Shown piece after piece: positions 41,242 to 50,880 of a DNA stretch of 64,000 bases. The DNA is taken from positions 1-64,000 of the forward strand of contig JARYLU010000005.1 in assembly GCA_029907475.1 (NCBI GenBank). Direction: 5' to 3'. This DNA comes from Bacillota bacterium (GTDB taxonomy: Bacteria > Bacillota > DSM-12270 > Thermacetogeniales > Thermacetogeniaceae). Each line of letters opens with the position of its first letter. Position 1 is the stretch's first letter. The notes beneath the pieces were generated by a model, which did no database searches, was not told the DNA's origin, and saw only the letters and a list, made by a program, of their open reading frames with translations. The translations under genes were made by a program, and so were the position numbers.

Positions 41242-42204
41242 ATGCTCCTCAAACTGGTTTTAGTTTTGGTTTTTGGGGCGGTTGTCCTGCTGGTTCTCGG
41301 TCTGGGAGATCTTGTCACAGGGGAGCGGCAGCTTGTTCGGGCGCGGCTCCTCCGTTACACCGCACCAGAAGGGGAGAAGGAGGAGAGGTTAGCGCGCAGG
41401 AGAAAAACGCTCGGCCGCGCCGTTCTCCGGCAGGGAGGGCGCTTTTTTGCGTCCTTAAAGTTTGCCGAAAAGGTAGAGGCAAAACTGGCGCGGGCGGACC
41501 TCCCGTTGCGGGGGGAGGAGTTCCTCTTTCTCAATTTCCTGCTGGCGGCAGGAGCGCCCCTTCTCTTCTGGCTTTTTACGAATAACTTGAGTCTGGCCAT
41601 CCCGGTTGGGTTGGTTTTCCTCCTCGCGCCCTGGTTTTACCTGGAGAGCGTACAGCAGAGGCGCTTGCACGCTTTCAACAACCAGCTCTCCGATGCGCTG
41701 GTCGTGATGACCAATTCCCTGCGGGCGGGTTACAGCTTTCTGCAGGCTATGGAAATGGTCGCCAGGGAAATGCCCCCTCCGCTTGCGGACGAGTTCAGCC
41801 GGACTTTACGCGAGATGCAGTTGGGAACAGCCACCGAGGCCGCCCTCAGCAATCTGGCGCGGCGGGTAGGGAGCGAAGACCTCGACCTGATCATCGTGGC
41901 GCTCTTAATCCAGCGCCAGATCGGGGGAAATTTAGCCGAAATCCTGGACAACATCGCCGAAACCATCCGGGAGCGCGTCCGCATCAAAGGAGAAATTAAG
42001 ACTCTGACCGCCCAGGGGAGGCTTTCGGGGTTGATTATCGGTCTTCTACCGGTCGTGCTCCTGGTAATTCTGTTCCTCATCAATCCGGTTTATATCGGGC
42101 TTCTTTTTACCGAGCCGCTGGGTCTGATTCTCTTGGGCGGGGCTGCTTTGGGGGAAATCATGGGTGTTTTCTTGCTCCGCCGGATTGTCGACATTCGGGT
42201 CTAG
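41242..42204 (+). CDS. tadB: TadB, GspF-type membrane platform protein
   Basis: The start ATG 41242 is preferred over TTG 41224. The 320-residue protein has hydrophobic N-terminal helices and the T2SSF domain with DALVVMTNSLRAGYSFLQAM, REMQLGTATEAAL and GSEDLDLIIVALLIQRQIGG. With TadC it forms the inner-membrane platform that CpaF turns or drives. Confidence 0.9.
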   Translation: MLLKLVLVLVFGAVVLLVLGLGDLVTGERQLVRARLLRYTAPEGEKEERLARRRKTLGRAVLRQGGRFFASLKFAEKVEAKLARADLPLRGEEFLFLNFLLAAGAPLLFWLFTNNLSLAIPVGLVFLLAPWFYLESVQQRRLHAFNNQLSDALVVMTNSLRAGYSFLQAMEMVAREMPPPLADEFSRTLREMQLGTATEAALSNLARRVGSEDLDLIIVALLIQRQIGGNLAEILDNIAETIRERVRIKGEIKTLTAQGRLSGLIIGLLPVVLLVILFLINPVYIGLLFTEPLGLILLGGAALGEIMGVFLLRRIVDIRV

Positions 42205-42252
42205 GTTCCCCGGACTGGTTCCGGAGAGCCGCCGGGAGAGGAGATTGGGATC

Positions 42253-43182
42253 ATGGAACTTTTGCTATACCTCACGCTCGGCCTGATCTTTTGCGGTGTT
42301 TATTTGGCCCTCGCGGGCTTGTACGGCTTTGTTTTCCAGGACCGGATCCTTGTGGGGGAGCGGGTCGCAAGGCTCCAGAAGGGAAAAGTGAATGAAGGGA
42401 GCGTCCTGCGGGAAGAACTGCGCAGGCCGGTATGGGAACGGCTCGGGAAACCCCTTTGGGATAAGCTGTCACAACTTTTTACCAGGCGGATGGGGGCCGA
42501 GAAGAGGCATCACTTCCAGCGGCGCTTGCAGGCGGCGGGCAACCCCGCCGGGCTGGACCCGGGTGAGTTTCGCCTGGTTCAATATCTCTGCGCCCTTTGC
42601 CTGGGGGGAGCAGGGGCAGGGTTGGGACGGGTGCTCGGTTTTTCCGGCTTAGAAAGCTCCCTTCCGCTTCTGGTCGGTGTGATTTTAGGGGCCTTTTCTC
42701 CAGAACTTTACCTCGGTTTCCGGATTAAAGAGAGGCGTGCGGCAGTGATGCGCGGCCTCCCCGACGTCCTGGATCTCCTCACCGTGAGTGTTGAGGCCGG
42801 TCTGGGTTTTGAAATCGCTCTTGTTAAGGTGACGGAAAGGTTTCAGGGAGTTTTAGCCGAAGAGTTCGGCCGCGTCCTGCAGGAAATGAAACTGGGAAAA
42901 CCCCGGCGGGAGGCCTTAAAAGATATGGCGGAGCGGGTCGGGGCGGAGGACCTCACAACTTTTGTGGGGGCTCTGACGCAGGCCGACCAGTTAGGTGTGA
43001 GCATCGGAAATATTCTTCGTTTGCAGGCCGGGCAAATGCGCCGGAAGCGGCGCCAGCGGGCCGAAGAGCAGGCGATGCAGGCCCCGGTAAAAATGCTGCT
43101 CCCGCTTGTTTTCTTCATTTTCCCTGCCCTTTTTGTCGTTCTGCTCGGTCCCGCCCTGATACAGATCATGCGTCATTTATAG
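42253..43182 (+). CDS. tadC: TadC, GspF-type membrane platform protein
   Basis: The 309-residue protein has the T2SSF domain with LPDVLDLLTVSVEAGLGFE (about 175) and GAEDLTTFVGALTQADQLG (about 235), the second half of the TadBC pair. ATG start behind GAGGAGATTGGG. It is the last pilus-machine gene of the operon. Confidence 0.9.
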   Translation: MELLLYLTLGLIFCGVYLALAGLYGFVFQDRILVGERVARLQKGKVNEGSVLREELRRPVWERLGKPLWDKLSQLFTRRMGAEKRHHFQRRLQAAGNPAGLDPGEFRLVQYLCALCLGGAGAGLGRVLGFSGLESSLPLLVGVILGAFSPELYLGFRIKERRAAVMRGLPDVLDLLTVSVEAGLGFEIALVKVTERFQGVLAEEFGRVLQEMKLGKPRREALKDMAERVGAEDLTTFVGALTQADQLGVSIGNILRLQAGQMRRKRRQRAEEQAMQAPVKMLLPLVFFIFPALFVVLLGPALIQIMRHL

Positions 43183-43248
43183 GATTTCAGAATTTCTTTG
43201 AGCCGGGCTCCAGCGGAGAATCCCGGTTTTGATTTCAGAGGTGAGAAT

Positions 43249-43602
43249 GTGGAGGTTTATAACATCACCCGCCAGGTTGTCCTGGCGCGGGAGGTTGAGG
43301 TTGCCTTCTCCTTTTGGAGGCGCTTGAAGGGGTTGCTGGGGGAGCCCCGCCTCCCTGCGGGGAAGGCCCTTCTGCTGAAACCCTGCAATGCCGTCCATTC
43401 CTGGTTTATGTCCTTCCCTTTTGACGTGGTTTTCCTGGATGAGGATCTGGTGATCGTCCACGCCATCGAGGCGATGCCTCCCTTCCGGTTCAGTCCTATC
43501 GTCCGGGAAGCGCGCGCCGTGCTGGAGCTTCCCGCAGGTATTGTACGGTGGAGCGAAAGCCGGATCGGCGACCGCCTCGCCTTGCGCGCCCGCTTCTCCT
43601 GA
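43249..43602 (+). CDS. DUF192-family protein
   Basis: GTG 43249 follows GAGGTGA by four bases. The 117-residue protein has the DUF192 signature: FSFWRRLKGLLGEPRLPAGK, CNAVHSWFMSFPFDVVFLD and the C-terminal VLELPAGIV. These small beta-barrel proteins are often lipoproteins, but no signal peptide is seen. The function is unknown, and DUF192 genes are frequent neighbours of Tad loci. Confidence 0.88.
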   Translation: MEVYNITRQVVLAREVEVAFSFWRRLKGLLGEPRLPAGKALLLKPCNAVHSWFMSFPFDVVFLDEDLVIVHAIEAMPPFRFSPIVREARAVLELPAGIVRWSESRIGDRLALRARFS

Positions 43603-43798
43603 CCCTCCTTTTTTCTTTTGCCGGGCCGGTTCGAATGAGCGCATGTAATGCCTAGCCCGGCAGAGCCGGTGATCCCTTACCTGCCCGCGAGAAATCAAAT
43701 CTAAGACGGCTTCAAAAGGCTAAAGTCCCTGCGCAAAATATGATAAAATAAAAGGTGTTCCGGGCTAAATTTTTAGTTGACGCCCGGGAGGGTGCGAG

Positions 43799-46039
43799 AT
43801 GGGACTGTTTTCTTTATATCTGGCACAGGGTGGAGGGGAAAGGCTCTTTTTCCTTTCACCCAACCCGGTTTTTGATTTCACTTACCTGCAAAGGAGCCGG
43901 GGTTACGGGAGTTTCGCTTATTTAAGCAACCCTCTGCCGGTGGGGCTTGCTGTCTACCTCCTCTTTGCCCTGCAGAAAAACCTGCGACAAGAAGTGCGTG
44001 CTGTTTCAGGCGGTCAATTCTCCCAACTGTTGGAACAGCTCCAAAACCGGTCCCTGCGTGCTATGGGGTTGCTGGCTTATCCCTCCCAGAAGGATGCTTT
44101 GCGGCAGTTCTGGAAAAACTTCTCCCCTGGCTCTTTCTTTTTCCGGGAGGTTGGGGGTGCAGCCCCCCCGGGTCCGGTACTTCTCCCCAAAAAGGATGAA
44201 CTTGACGAAGTGGAAAAATTGCTTGCCGGGCGCCTGCTGCGCGAGAGAGAAATCGCCCGCCTGCTTGGTCTCGGCAGCGCGGCCCAAAAAAACCATCTGA
44301 CCGGGATTTTACAGGTACTTTGCCTTACCGGAAGAATTTTTCTGCTCCCTGCCCTTCTGCCCCTTAAGGGCAATGTGGTCTTCTGCCAGCGCTGCGGCTG
44401 GGAGGGGATTCCCCGGCTGCGGGTCTGCCGGGGATGCGGGAGCAGGGAATGCGCTGTTTGTCCGGAATGTTTGATTATGGGAGAGCTGAGCCTCTGCGAA
44501 CCTCTCTACACGGCAGGGCGGCCGCAGGTCTTTCTGCCGGACCCCGCGCCTTCGCACCGGCTGTTTTCCCTGCTTGCGCCGGTTATACGGGCTTTTTTTG
44601 ATCCTCAAGGTTCCCGCCGTCGGGAGGCGGTGGGGCGGGAGAGGGTTTTATGCCATCCCCTTATTTTTCAGGTTCCGGACGCTCTTCGATCGGGCTCTCC
44701 TTGCCCGGGCCTGGTCTCCCCGGGCTCCGGTCGCCCGGGTTATTCCCGCTCCGGTTTCCCGGGCGCAGGCTCTCCCCGCCAGGAAGGAGAGCGAGATGCG
44801 CCGGCCCTGCAAGGGGCGGCGCCACACCGGAAAAAGGAAATACCGGGCGGTGAAGCAGGCCAGAGGGCAGATCTGCGTCTGGAGGTTGAGTTTACAGCCC
44901 CCCAGGCGGCTGCCGCCGGCGCCCTTTTAGAGTTCGGAGCCGAAGCAAACCCCCACCGGGAATGCCTTGTCTGGGCTGCCTGCGGTGCCGGAAAAACTGA
45001 AGTCTCTTTCCCGCTCATAGGAGAGGTCCTCGCCGCCGGGAAACAGGTACTGTTTACTACACCCCGGCGGGATGTAGTTTTAGAAGTCGCACCCCGGCTG
45101 GCCCGAACTTTCGGGAGCCGGCAGGTAACGGCGCTCTACGGAGGGAGCGGCAATCAGGGGAGGCAATCCCCTCTAGTTGTTGCGACTACTCACCAGGCGC
45201 TCCGCTTTGACCAGCACTTTGATCTGGTGATCCTCGATGAAGGGGATGCCTTTCCCTATCCGGGCAGCCGGATGCTTCATTTTGGAGTGGCGCAGGCGCG
45301 CCGGCAAGAGGGGAAGGTGGTTTACCTCACGGCGACTCCGGAGAAAGAGATCCTGGCCCGGGCGCGGGCCGGGCTTGTTGACATAATTAAGATTCCAGCC
45401 AGGCCGCACGGCTTTCCCCTACCCGAGCCCCGTTTTTTAAAGATCCAACCTGTTCGAACAACACGGAGGGGACCCGTCTTGCACGGGGATCTCCTTGCCT
45501 TAATTAAACAGGCCGTAACAAGATTCAGGGCGCAGCTTTTTCTCTTCGTCCCTACCGTTGAACTGGCAAGGATTGTTGGGGAGGCTCTGCGTGCTGCGGC
45601 GGGAGAGCCTCCTCTTGAGGACTTCTCTCCCGGCTGGATTGAGTGGAGCCACGCCGGGGACCGCGACCGTTTGCAAAAAAGGGAACGTTTTTTTGCCGGG
45701 AAGTTCCCCGTCCTGGTTACCACGACCATCATGGAGCGCGGGGTTACTGTCCCGCGGGTTCACGTTCTCGTCATCAACGCGGATCAGGCTGCGGTCTTCG
45801 ATGCACCTACCCTGGTGCAGATCGCCGGTCGCTGCGGGCGGAGCGCTTCATACCCTACCGGCGAGGTTTGGTTTCTCGCTCCCCGGGTCAGCCGGGAAAT
45901 GGATGATGCCCTGGGCCAGATCCGGTCCTTCAATAACGAGGCTGACCGCGCCGGTTATCTGCGCCCCGATTATCCTTTTGTCCTCCAGGAGATTCTAAGG
46001 AAAGAGACGGTGAAAGATGGTCTTCAGGGATGTTGTTAA
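43799..46039 (+). CDS. comFA: ComFA-type DNA helicase/translocase
   Basis: The 746-residue protein has an N-terminal region of about 190 residues with no clear family, a zinc finger (CQRCGWEGI, CRGCG, CAVCPEC, about 200-225) and a superfamily 2 helicase: Walker A ACGAGKTE (about 399), DEAD box VILDEGDAF (about 479), LTATPEKEI and a C-terminal half ending QIAGRCGRSASYPTGEV. A Pro/Gly/Ser-rich insert (about 295-345) separates the finger and helicase. ComFA moves transforming DNA into the cell. It overlaps comFC. Confidence 0.9.
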   Translation: MGLFSLYLAQGGGERLFFLSPNPVFDFTYLQRSRGYGSFAYLSNPLPVGLAVYLLFALQKNLRQEVRAVSGGQFSQLLEQLQNRSLRAMGLLAYPSQKDALRQFWKNFSPGSFFFREVGGAAPPGPVLLPKKDELDEVEKLLAGRLLREREIARLLGLGSAAQKNHLTGILQVLCLTGRIFLLPALLPLKGNVVFCQRCGWEGIPRLRVCRGCGSRECAVCPECLIMGELSLCEPLYTAGRPQVFLPDPAPSHRLFSLLAPVIRAFFDPQGSRRREAVGRERVLCHPLIFQVPDALRSGSPCPGLVSPGSGRPGYSRSGFPGAGSPRQEGERDAPALQGAAPHRKKEIPGGEAGQRADLRLEVEFTAPQAAAAGALLEFGAEANPHRECLVWAACGAGKTEVSFPLIGEVLAAGKQVLFTTPRRDVVLEVAPRLARTFGSRQVTALYGGSGNQGRQSPLVVATTHQALRFDQHFDLVILDEGDAFPYPGSRMLHFGVAQARRQEGKVVYLTATPEKEILARARAGLVDIIKIPARPHGFPLPEPRFLKIQPVRTTRRGPVLHGDLLALIKQAVTRFRAQLFLFVPTVELARIVGEALRAAAGEPPLEDFSPGWIEWSHAGDRDRLQKRERFFAGKFPVLVTTTIMERGVTVPRVHVLVINADQAAVFDAPTLVQIAGRCGRSASYPTGEVWFLAPRVSREMDDALGQIRSFNNEADRAGYLRPDYPFVLQEILRKETVKDGLQGCC

Positions 46040-46778
46040 CGTCATTCAGGAATTCATCTTTCCACCCGGAGCTGTTTGCCCGGCATGCGGGCGCGCCGGG
46101 ACCCCCCGGCAGTTGTGTCCGGCCTGTTTAAAAGCCTGGTCGGAGCTGGCGCAGGGGATGGGAATTTGCTCTCACTGCGGCCGTTTTGGGAATTTTTTGC
46201 CTCCCGCGGCACTCTGCCGGGACTGCCGGACGGAGCGGCCCCCTTTCAGCCTTGCCCGCGGTGTGGCGCCTTACGAAGGGCCGGTGCGGGATGCTCTCTA
46301 CCTTTTTAAATTTGCGGGAAAGCAGGAGCTGGCCTTTCCCCTCGGGAGTTTGATGGCCGGGCTGGCCAGAGAACTCTTTCCCCGCCGTGCTCTCGCGGGA
46401 GTGGTCCCGGTTCCCCTTCACCCCGACCGGGAAAGGGAGCGCCGCTTTAATCAGGCAGCCCTCCTTGCGGCGGCCGTGGCGCGGGAACTGCGGCTTCTCC
46501 TGCTGAACGAGGCTTTATTCCGGGTCAGAGAAACTCCCAGCCAGACCACGCTCTCCGGGGCAAGCCGGAGGGTCAATCTAGCCGGAGCATTTTCGCCCGG
46601 TAAAGCTGCTGCTCACTTGCAGGGGAAAGGGGTGGTCCTGGTAGATGACGTTTACACCACAGGCGCCACTGCTGCTGAGTGCAGCCGGAGCCTGCTCGCA
46701 GCCGGAGCCTCCTCTGTTTACGTGCTCACCCTTGCCACGGCAGTATTAAAAGAAGGCAACCGACAGGAGGAAAGCTAG
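46017..46778 (+). CDS. comFC: ComFC-type phosphoribosyltransferase-like competence protein
   Basis: The 253-residue protein has an N-terminal double zinc finger (CPACGRAG, CPACLKA, CSHCGRF, CRDCRTE) and a PRTase domain with VPVPLHPDRERERRFNQA (about 126) and GVVLVDDVYTTGATA (about 203). It overlaps comFA by 23 bp. ComFC works with ComFA in DNA uptake; its close relatives (GntX) are of similar layout. Confidence 0.93.
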   Translation: MVFRDVVNVIQEFIFPPGAVCPACGRAGTPRQLCPACLKAWSELAQGMGICSHCGRFGNFLPPAALCRDCRTERPPFSLARGVAPYEGPVRDALYLFKFAGKQELAFPLGSLMAGLARELFPRRALAGVVPVPLHPDRERERRFNQAALLAAAVARELRLLLLNEALFRVRETPSQTTLSGASRRVNLAGAFSPGKAAAHLQGKGVVLVDDVYTTGATAAECSRSLLAAGASSVYVLTLATAVLKEGNRQEES

Positions 46779-48173
46779 ATGCAAAAAAGGTGGTGGATTC
46801 TTGCCAGCATTGCTTTCGGGACGTTCATTTCGGTGGTCAACGGCAGCATTGTCAATGTCGCCCTCCCTACGATCGCACGGTTCCTGGGTCTTGAGCTTAC
46901 GGTTTTGCAGTGGGTGATCCTGATATTTCTCCTGACGATCTCGGCGACTTTGCTGGTGGCAGGCCGGCTTGCGGATCTGGTCGGGAGAAAGCGGATTTAT
47001 ACCGGCGGCTTTCCTGTTTTAATGACCGGTTCTTTAATCTGCGGTCTTGCCCCGAACTTTCTTACTTTACTGGCAGGCCGTATCATCCAGGCCCTCGGTG
47101 CGGCCATGCCTATGGCCAACGGGATGGCCATTATCACTGCGACCTTTCCTCCGGAGGAGAGGGGCCAGGCCCTGGGAATTGTGGGAAGCGTCGTGGCGAT
47201 CGGCGCTCTGTTAGGCCCGGTTTTAGGTGGTTTTCTGGTCGATACTTTTGGCTGGCGCTGGGTTTTTTTCATCAACCTCCCGCTGGGCACCCTCGCCTTT
47301 TTGACCGCCCTCGCGCTGTTGCCGCACGACTGCCCTGCGCACCGGGGGGATGGATTTGACTACCCGGGTGCCCTCCTTTTTGCCGGCACGATTGTCATAC
47401 TCTTGCTGGCTTTATCCGGGGTTGGTGCCCCCCTTTTGCGCGGGGGGCTGGCGCTGGCAGGGATCCTCGCTTTTGCGGTTTTTATCCTGTGGGAAAGGAG
47501 GCAGCCCCATCCGCTCCTGGATTTGGAGTTGTTTCGCCTTCCCCTCTTCAGCACATCGCTTGCGGCAGCCTTTCTCGCCTTCGTATCCATGTCGGGGTTA
47601 ATGCTGCTTGCTCCCTTTTATCTAGAAGAGGTGCTTGGGTATCCCCCGTACCAGGTCGGCCTCTTGATGAGCCCGTACCCCTTGCTGATGGCGATTGCCG
47701 CACCGGTGAGCGGCTGGCTCTCCGACCGCCTGGGGCCCGTCGGGCTTACAACAGGAGGACTTTCGCTGAATATCCTCGCCCTGCTCTCACTCGGCTTTTT
47801 GGGAAGCAAAGCCTCGTATTTCGACATCGCCTCCCGCCTGGCGGTGCTGGGCATCGGGATGGGGATGTTCCAGTCTCCGAACAACAGTACCGTCATGGGT
47901 TCGGTTCCCTTTGCAAAGTTGGGTATCGCAGGAGGGGTTAACGCCCTGGTCCGCAACGTCGGGATGATCATCGGAACTGCAGTTGTTGTCCTGTTGTTTT
48001 CAGGCGTACAGCAGATCTACCTGAAAGGTGTGGTACATCCCACGCCGGGACAGGAGGTGGCCGCCTTTCTTCACGGATGGCAGGCGGTATTCGTTTTTGC
48101 GGCAGCAATGACGGCTCTGGCGGTGGTTTTTTCGGCCGTGAGGGCGCGGCTCTTTTCTCAAATTCCTCAATAG
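46779..48173 (+). CDS. MFS transporter, DHA2 (EmrB/QacA) family
   Basis: The 464-residue protein has about 14 helices with FISVVNGSIVNVALPTI (DHA2 motif D1-like), the loop GRLADLVGRKRIY and GPVLGGFLVDTFGWRWVFF (motif C). It directly follows comFC (ATG right after the stop) behind GGAGG, so it is co-transcribed. It is probably a proton-driven drug or metabolite exporter; the substrate is unknown. Confidence 0.88.
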   Translation: MQKRWWILASIAFGTFISVVNGSIVNVALPTIARFLGLELTVLQWVILIFLLTISATLLVAGRLADLVGRKRIYTGGFPVLMTGSLICGLAPNFLTLLAGRIIQALGAAMPMANGMAIITATFPPEERGQALGIVGSVVAIGALLGPVLGGFLVDTFGWRWVFFINLPLGTLAFLTALALLPHDCPAHRGDGFDYPGALLFAGTIVILLLALSGVGAPLLRGGLALAGILAFAVFILWERRQPHPLLDLELFRLPLFSTSLAAAFLAFVSMSGLMLLAPFYLEEVLGYPPYQVGLLMSPYPLLMAIAAPVSGWLSDRLGPVGLTTGGLSLNILALLSLGFLGSKASYFDIASRLAVLGIGMGMFQSPNNSTVMGSVPFAKLGIAGGVNALVRNVGMIIGTAVVVLLFSGVQQIYLKGVVHPTPGQEVAAFLHGWQAVFVFAAAMTALAVVFSAVRARLFSQIPQ

Positions 48174-48191
48174 CAGGAGGTTTATTCCAGG

Positions 48192-48830
48192 ATGCCCTTT
48201 ATTTTTCTCATCTTTTTAATTCCCTTTTTGCTCTTGCTCCTCTTTTTCAACGTGGCGACCCTTTCCTTCGCGCGGCTCGGGCTTTCCCCCGCGGGAGCGA
48301 TGCTTTTCTTAACCGCTTCGGTGGTAGGGAGCCTGATCAACATCCCCCTTTCCAGGCGCCGGACGATCCTCAGGGAGCCCCGGAGGCTTCCCTTCCCTTT
48401 CCTTTTGTTTTACTACCCGCCTGTTGTCCAGGAGCAGGTGATCTGCTTTAATGTAGGGGGGGCCGGTCTTCCCGTCCTCTTCTCACTCTACCTTCTCCTG
48501 ACCGGGGCCCCGCTGGTGCCTGCTCTCCTGGCGCTTGTTCTCGTCGCCCTCGTAGCCAAGCTGATGGCCCGGCCGCAGCCCGGGGTCGGGATCGTAATGC
48601 CGGCATTTGTTCCTCCCCTGGTTGCGGCGGCAGCTGCCCTCCTTCTGGCGCCCGCCGGACAGACCGCTCCTGTCGCCTATGTGGCAGGGACGATGGGTAC
48701 CTTGATCGGCGCCGATCTTTTGAACTGGAGGGCGATTCAGAATTTGGGGGCGCAGGTGGTGAGCATCGGCGGAGCAGGGATTTTCGACGGAATCTTTTTA
48801 GTGGGAATCATCGCTGCTTTCCTGGGTTGA
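48192..48830 (+). CDS. DUF1614 membrane protein
   Basis: The 212-residue protein is very hydrophobic with six or seven helices and the DUF1614 landmarks INIPLSRRRT, FYYPPVVQEQVICFNVGGA, and GTLIGADLLNWRAIQNLGAQ. ATG start behind GCAGGAGG. The family occurs in anaerobic Firmicutes and archaea; no function is known. Confidence 0.85.
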   Translation: MPFIFLIFLIPFLLLLLFFNVATLSFARLGLSPAGAMLFLTASVVGSLINIPLSRRRTILREPRRLPFPFLLFYYPPVVQEQVICFNVGGAGLPVLFSLYLLLTGAPLVPALLALVLVALVAKLMARPQPGVGIVMPAFVPPLVAAAAALLLAPAGQTAPVAYVAGTMGTLIGADLLNWRAIQNLGAQVVSIGGAGIFDGIFLVGIIAAFLG

Positions 48831-49033
48831 GGCACCCTGGTTTGGAGGAGTTGGAGGCAGACCACCGCGCCGCCTCCGGCGGCCTCCCTGTTCTTCAGGC
48901 CATTTTTTTTTGTTGAAGGATTCATCTTCTTCTGGTATACTTGTGATGGGTCTTCAATCCTTATTCAGTGAAAATTTCCAGAATTCCTGACAGCAGGCAT
49001 CCGGCCAAACGCCAGGTTTGGGGGGGAAAAGAA

Positions 49034-49474
49034 ATGGAACTTCGTAATTGCCCTGAGTGCGGCAGATTGTTTACGTTCATAGGCCGCAATCTTTGCCCGG
49101 CCTGTATCGAACAAGAAGAAGCCTCTTTTAAAGAAGTGGAAAAATATCTGGAGGAAAATCCCGGTGCTAAGGTTTCTGAAGTAAGTAAAGCTACAGGGGT
49201 TTCCGAGGAAAAAATTGTTTCTTTTCTCCGGACGGGAAGGTTGATCCCGTCAGGCACGCAGCTTTTTTTAGAATGCGAGCGCTGCCACCAGCCGATTTCA
49301 AGTGGCCGTTTCTGTTCAGAGTGCCGGGCGGTTTTAAGTAGTTCTTTAAGAGAACGAAGCTCTGTGCCCCTGCCTCAAACGGAGGAAGCGCCTTTGATCC
49401 GGCGCCGGGAACCGGACTCACACCAAAAAGCCCGGATGCATACGGCGGACCGCTACCGGAAAACCCACCGGTAA
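49034..49474 (+). CDS. yvyF: YvyF-like flagellar-operon zinc-ribbon protein
   Basis: The start ATG 49034 follows GGGGGGAAAAG. The 146-residue protein has a zinc ribbon (CPECGRLF...CPACIEQE) and a helix-turn-helix-like middle (KVSEVSKATGVSEEKIVSFL), then a second cysteine set (CERCHQPIS...CSECR). It matches the TIGR03826-type protein between comFC and flgM in Bacilli. It is thought to help control late flagellar genes. Confidence 0.85.
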   Translation: MELRNCPECGRLFTFIGRNLCPACIEQEEASFKEVEKYLEENPGAKVSEVSKATGVSEEKIVSFLRTGRLIPSGTQLFLECERCHQPISSGRFCSECRAVLSSSLRERSSVPLPQTEEAPLIRRREPDSHQKARMHTADRYRKTHR

Positions 49475-49799
49475 TGATTTAAACGGCAGTGCCGCGGTGA
49501 AAGAGGGAGAAAAAAGGAGCTTTTTTGGCTCTAGAGGATGATGCGGGGGTTAAGATCTGGTTTGCTTTTTTCGAGTAATAAATAGAATATAATCTGTAAG
49601 TTTCCAGAGCTTTATCCACCATACTATGTAACAATCCCTGTGTACCAACGGCATTTCTGGCTTCAGTAAGGAGTTGCGCTGGGGCGAATTCAGAGGAGCC
49701 TCCGTGTTTCGTTTGTGTGTAGGTGCGGAAAACCGGCTCTAAAGGCAAGGAGAAGCAGGCTTTAATTCGAGTTTATAAAACCGGAAAGAAGGGACTGCG
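49475..49799. other. Intergenic stretch between yvyF and flgM
   Basis: TATAAT at 49588-49593 is a possible -10 box. AGC-TTTTTT-GGCT-type sequence near 49522-49537 could be a weak terminator. An 89-codon minus-strand frame fills the gap but has no ribosome site and no recognisable relatives. Confidence 0.4.
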
Positions 49800-50111
49800 G
49801 TGATCGTGTCAAGCCAGCAAATTCAAATGGTCCTCCGTTTATACGGGGTCCGGCAGGCAAATGCCCCCGAAGAGCAGCGTACCCCGGGCGAAACGCAGGT
49901 AAGGCGCGCTGAGGAGGGGGACAGGGTTGAGCTTTCGGAAGAAGTGCTTTTTTATCAAAAGGCGCGGGAGGCTGCCCAAAAAGCACCTGAGGTGAGGGAA
50001 GACCGTGTCCGGCAGATAAAAGACGCCCTGGCGCGGGGCACTTACGCGGTTCCTGTTGAAGTTGTAGCGGAAAAAATGCTAGGGAGGTTTTTGATCGACC
50101 GTCTGGTATAG
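49800..50111 (+). CDS. flgM: FlgM anti-sigma-28 factor
   Basis: The 103-residue protein has an N-terminal MIVSSQQIQMVLRLYG, a flexible middle, and the sigma-28-binding C-terminus (RQIKDALARGTYAVP and AEKMLGRFLIDRLV) typical of FlgM. It blocks the flagellar sigma factor until the hook is complete. GTG start; flgN follows. Confidence 0.92.
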   Translation: MIVSSQQIQMVLRLYGVRQANAPEEQRTPGETQVRRAEEGDRVELSEEVLFYQKAREAAQKAPEVREDRVRQIKDALARGTYAVPVEVVAEKMLGRFLIDRLV

Positions 50112-50229
50112 TAAGTCAAAAGTTTTATCGCAGGTGAAAAATCAGGTGACCGCAGAACAGGGTGCGGTTGCCCCCGGGAATCCGGGAGAAAAGAGAAAAG
50201 AAAGATTTTATCCTGCGGGGGGTTGGGAG

Positions 50230-50832
50230 ATGGCCCGAAAAAAGAATGAAGAGGCTAGGGTGGTCTCCTCTGTTCCCGAGTCTCCGGAATTGCCCGAGGC
50301 CTGGAAAGAAGAGTTTACCGCCCGGCTTTTTCGTCAGGAGCAACTGTACGTAAAACTGTTGGAGTTGGCGCGGGAGAAACGCCAGGTACTTCTCGCCGGC
50401 CCGGTGGGTCAAGCCCAGATCGGCGCGCTGGAATCAATCTTAAAAGAAGAAACGATTTTGCTCGCCGAGGTCAGGGTGCTTGAAGAGACCCGTGACGCTC
50501 TATTCGAGCGGCTGGAGCGGGAATTTAAGCAAACACAGGATGATGCCTGTCCCGCGGGCCTGGACCTGATGAAACAGGTGCAGTCCTGTGCAGTCCGTTG
50601 CCTTCCTGATTTAGCGGACCGTTACGCTTCTCTCTATGTGCTCCTGGAAGAGTTGCGGCGTTTAAACCGGGAGAACGGGGAAATCCTGGAGCGTTTTCAA
50701 CGTTACGTAGAATTTTCTCTCGATCTCCTGGGGAAGAGCACGGAAAACGGGACCTATCAGCAGGTGGGGACTAAAAAGGGTGCCGTAAAAAAAGCGGTTT
50801 CCCCGCAGAGTCGCATTATCCGGCGGGTTTAA
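50230..50832 (+). CDS. flgN: FlgN-type flagellar chaperone
   Basis: The protein is helical, with EEFTARLFRQEQLYVKLLEL opening a FlgN domain and coiled coils through to about residue 180. The start ATG 50230 has GGGGGG seven bases upstream; GTG 50134 is in frame but lacks a good site. FlgN chaperones the hook-junction proteins FlgK and FlgL, encoded next. Confidence 0.82.
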   Translation: MARKKNEEARVVSSVPESPELPEAWKEEFTARLFRQEQLYVKLLELAREKRQVLLAGPVGQAQIGALESILKEETILLAEVRVLEETRDALFERLEREFKQTQDDACPAGLDLMKQVQSCAVRCLPDLADRYASLYVLLEELRRLNRENGEILERFQRYVEFSLDLLGKSTENGTYQQVGTKKGAVKKAVSPQSRIIRRV

Positions 50833-50880
50833 GGTTAGAAGAGAGGAACGGGGGCAGTTGACCCGGGGGAGGGATTTTAT

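Noticed and set aside
43620-43665. GGTTCGAAT inside a GCCGGGC/GCCCGGC hairpin, resembling a tRNA T-arm and acceptor stem
   Set aside because: No anticodon or D arm fits and the total length is far too short for a tRNA.
49479-49748. 89-codon minus-strand frame between yvyF and flgM
   Set aside because: No ribosome site before the TTG start, no recognisable family, opposite to all neighbours.
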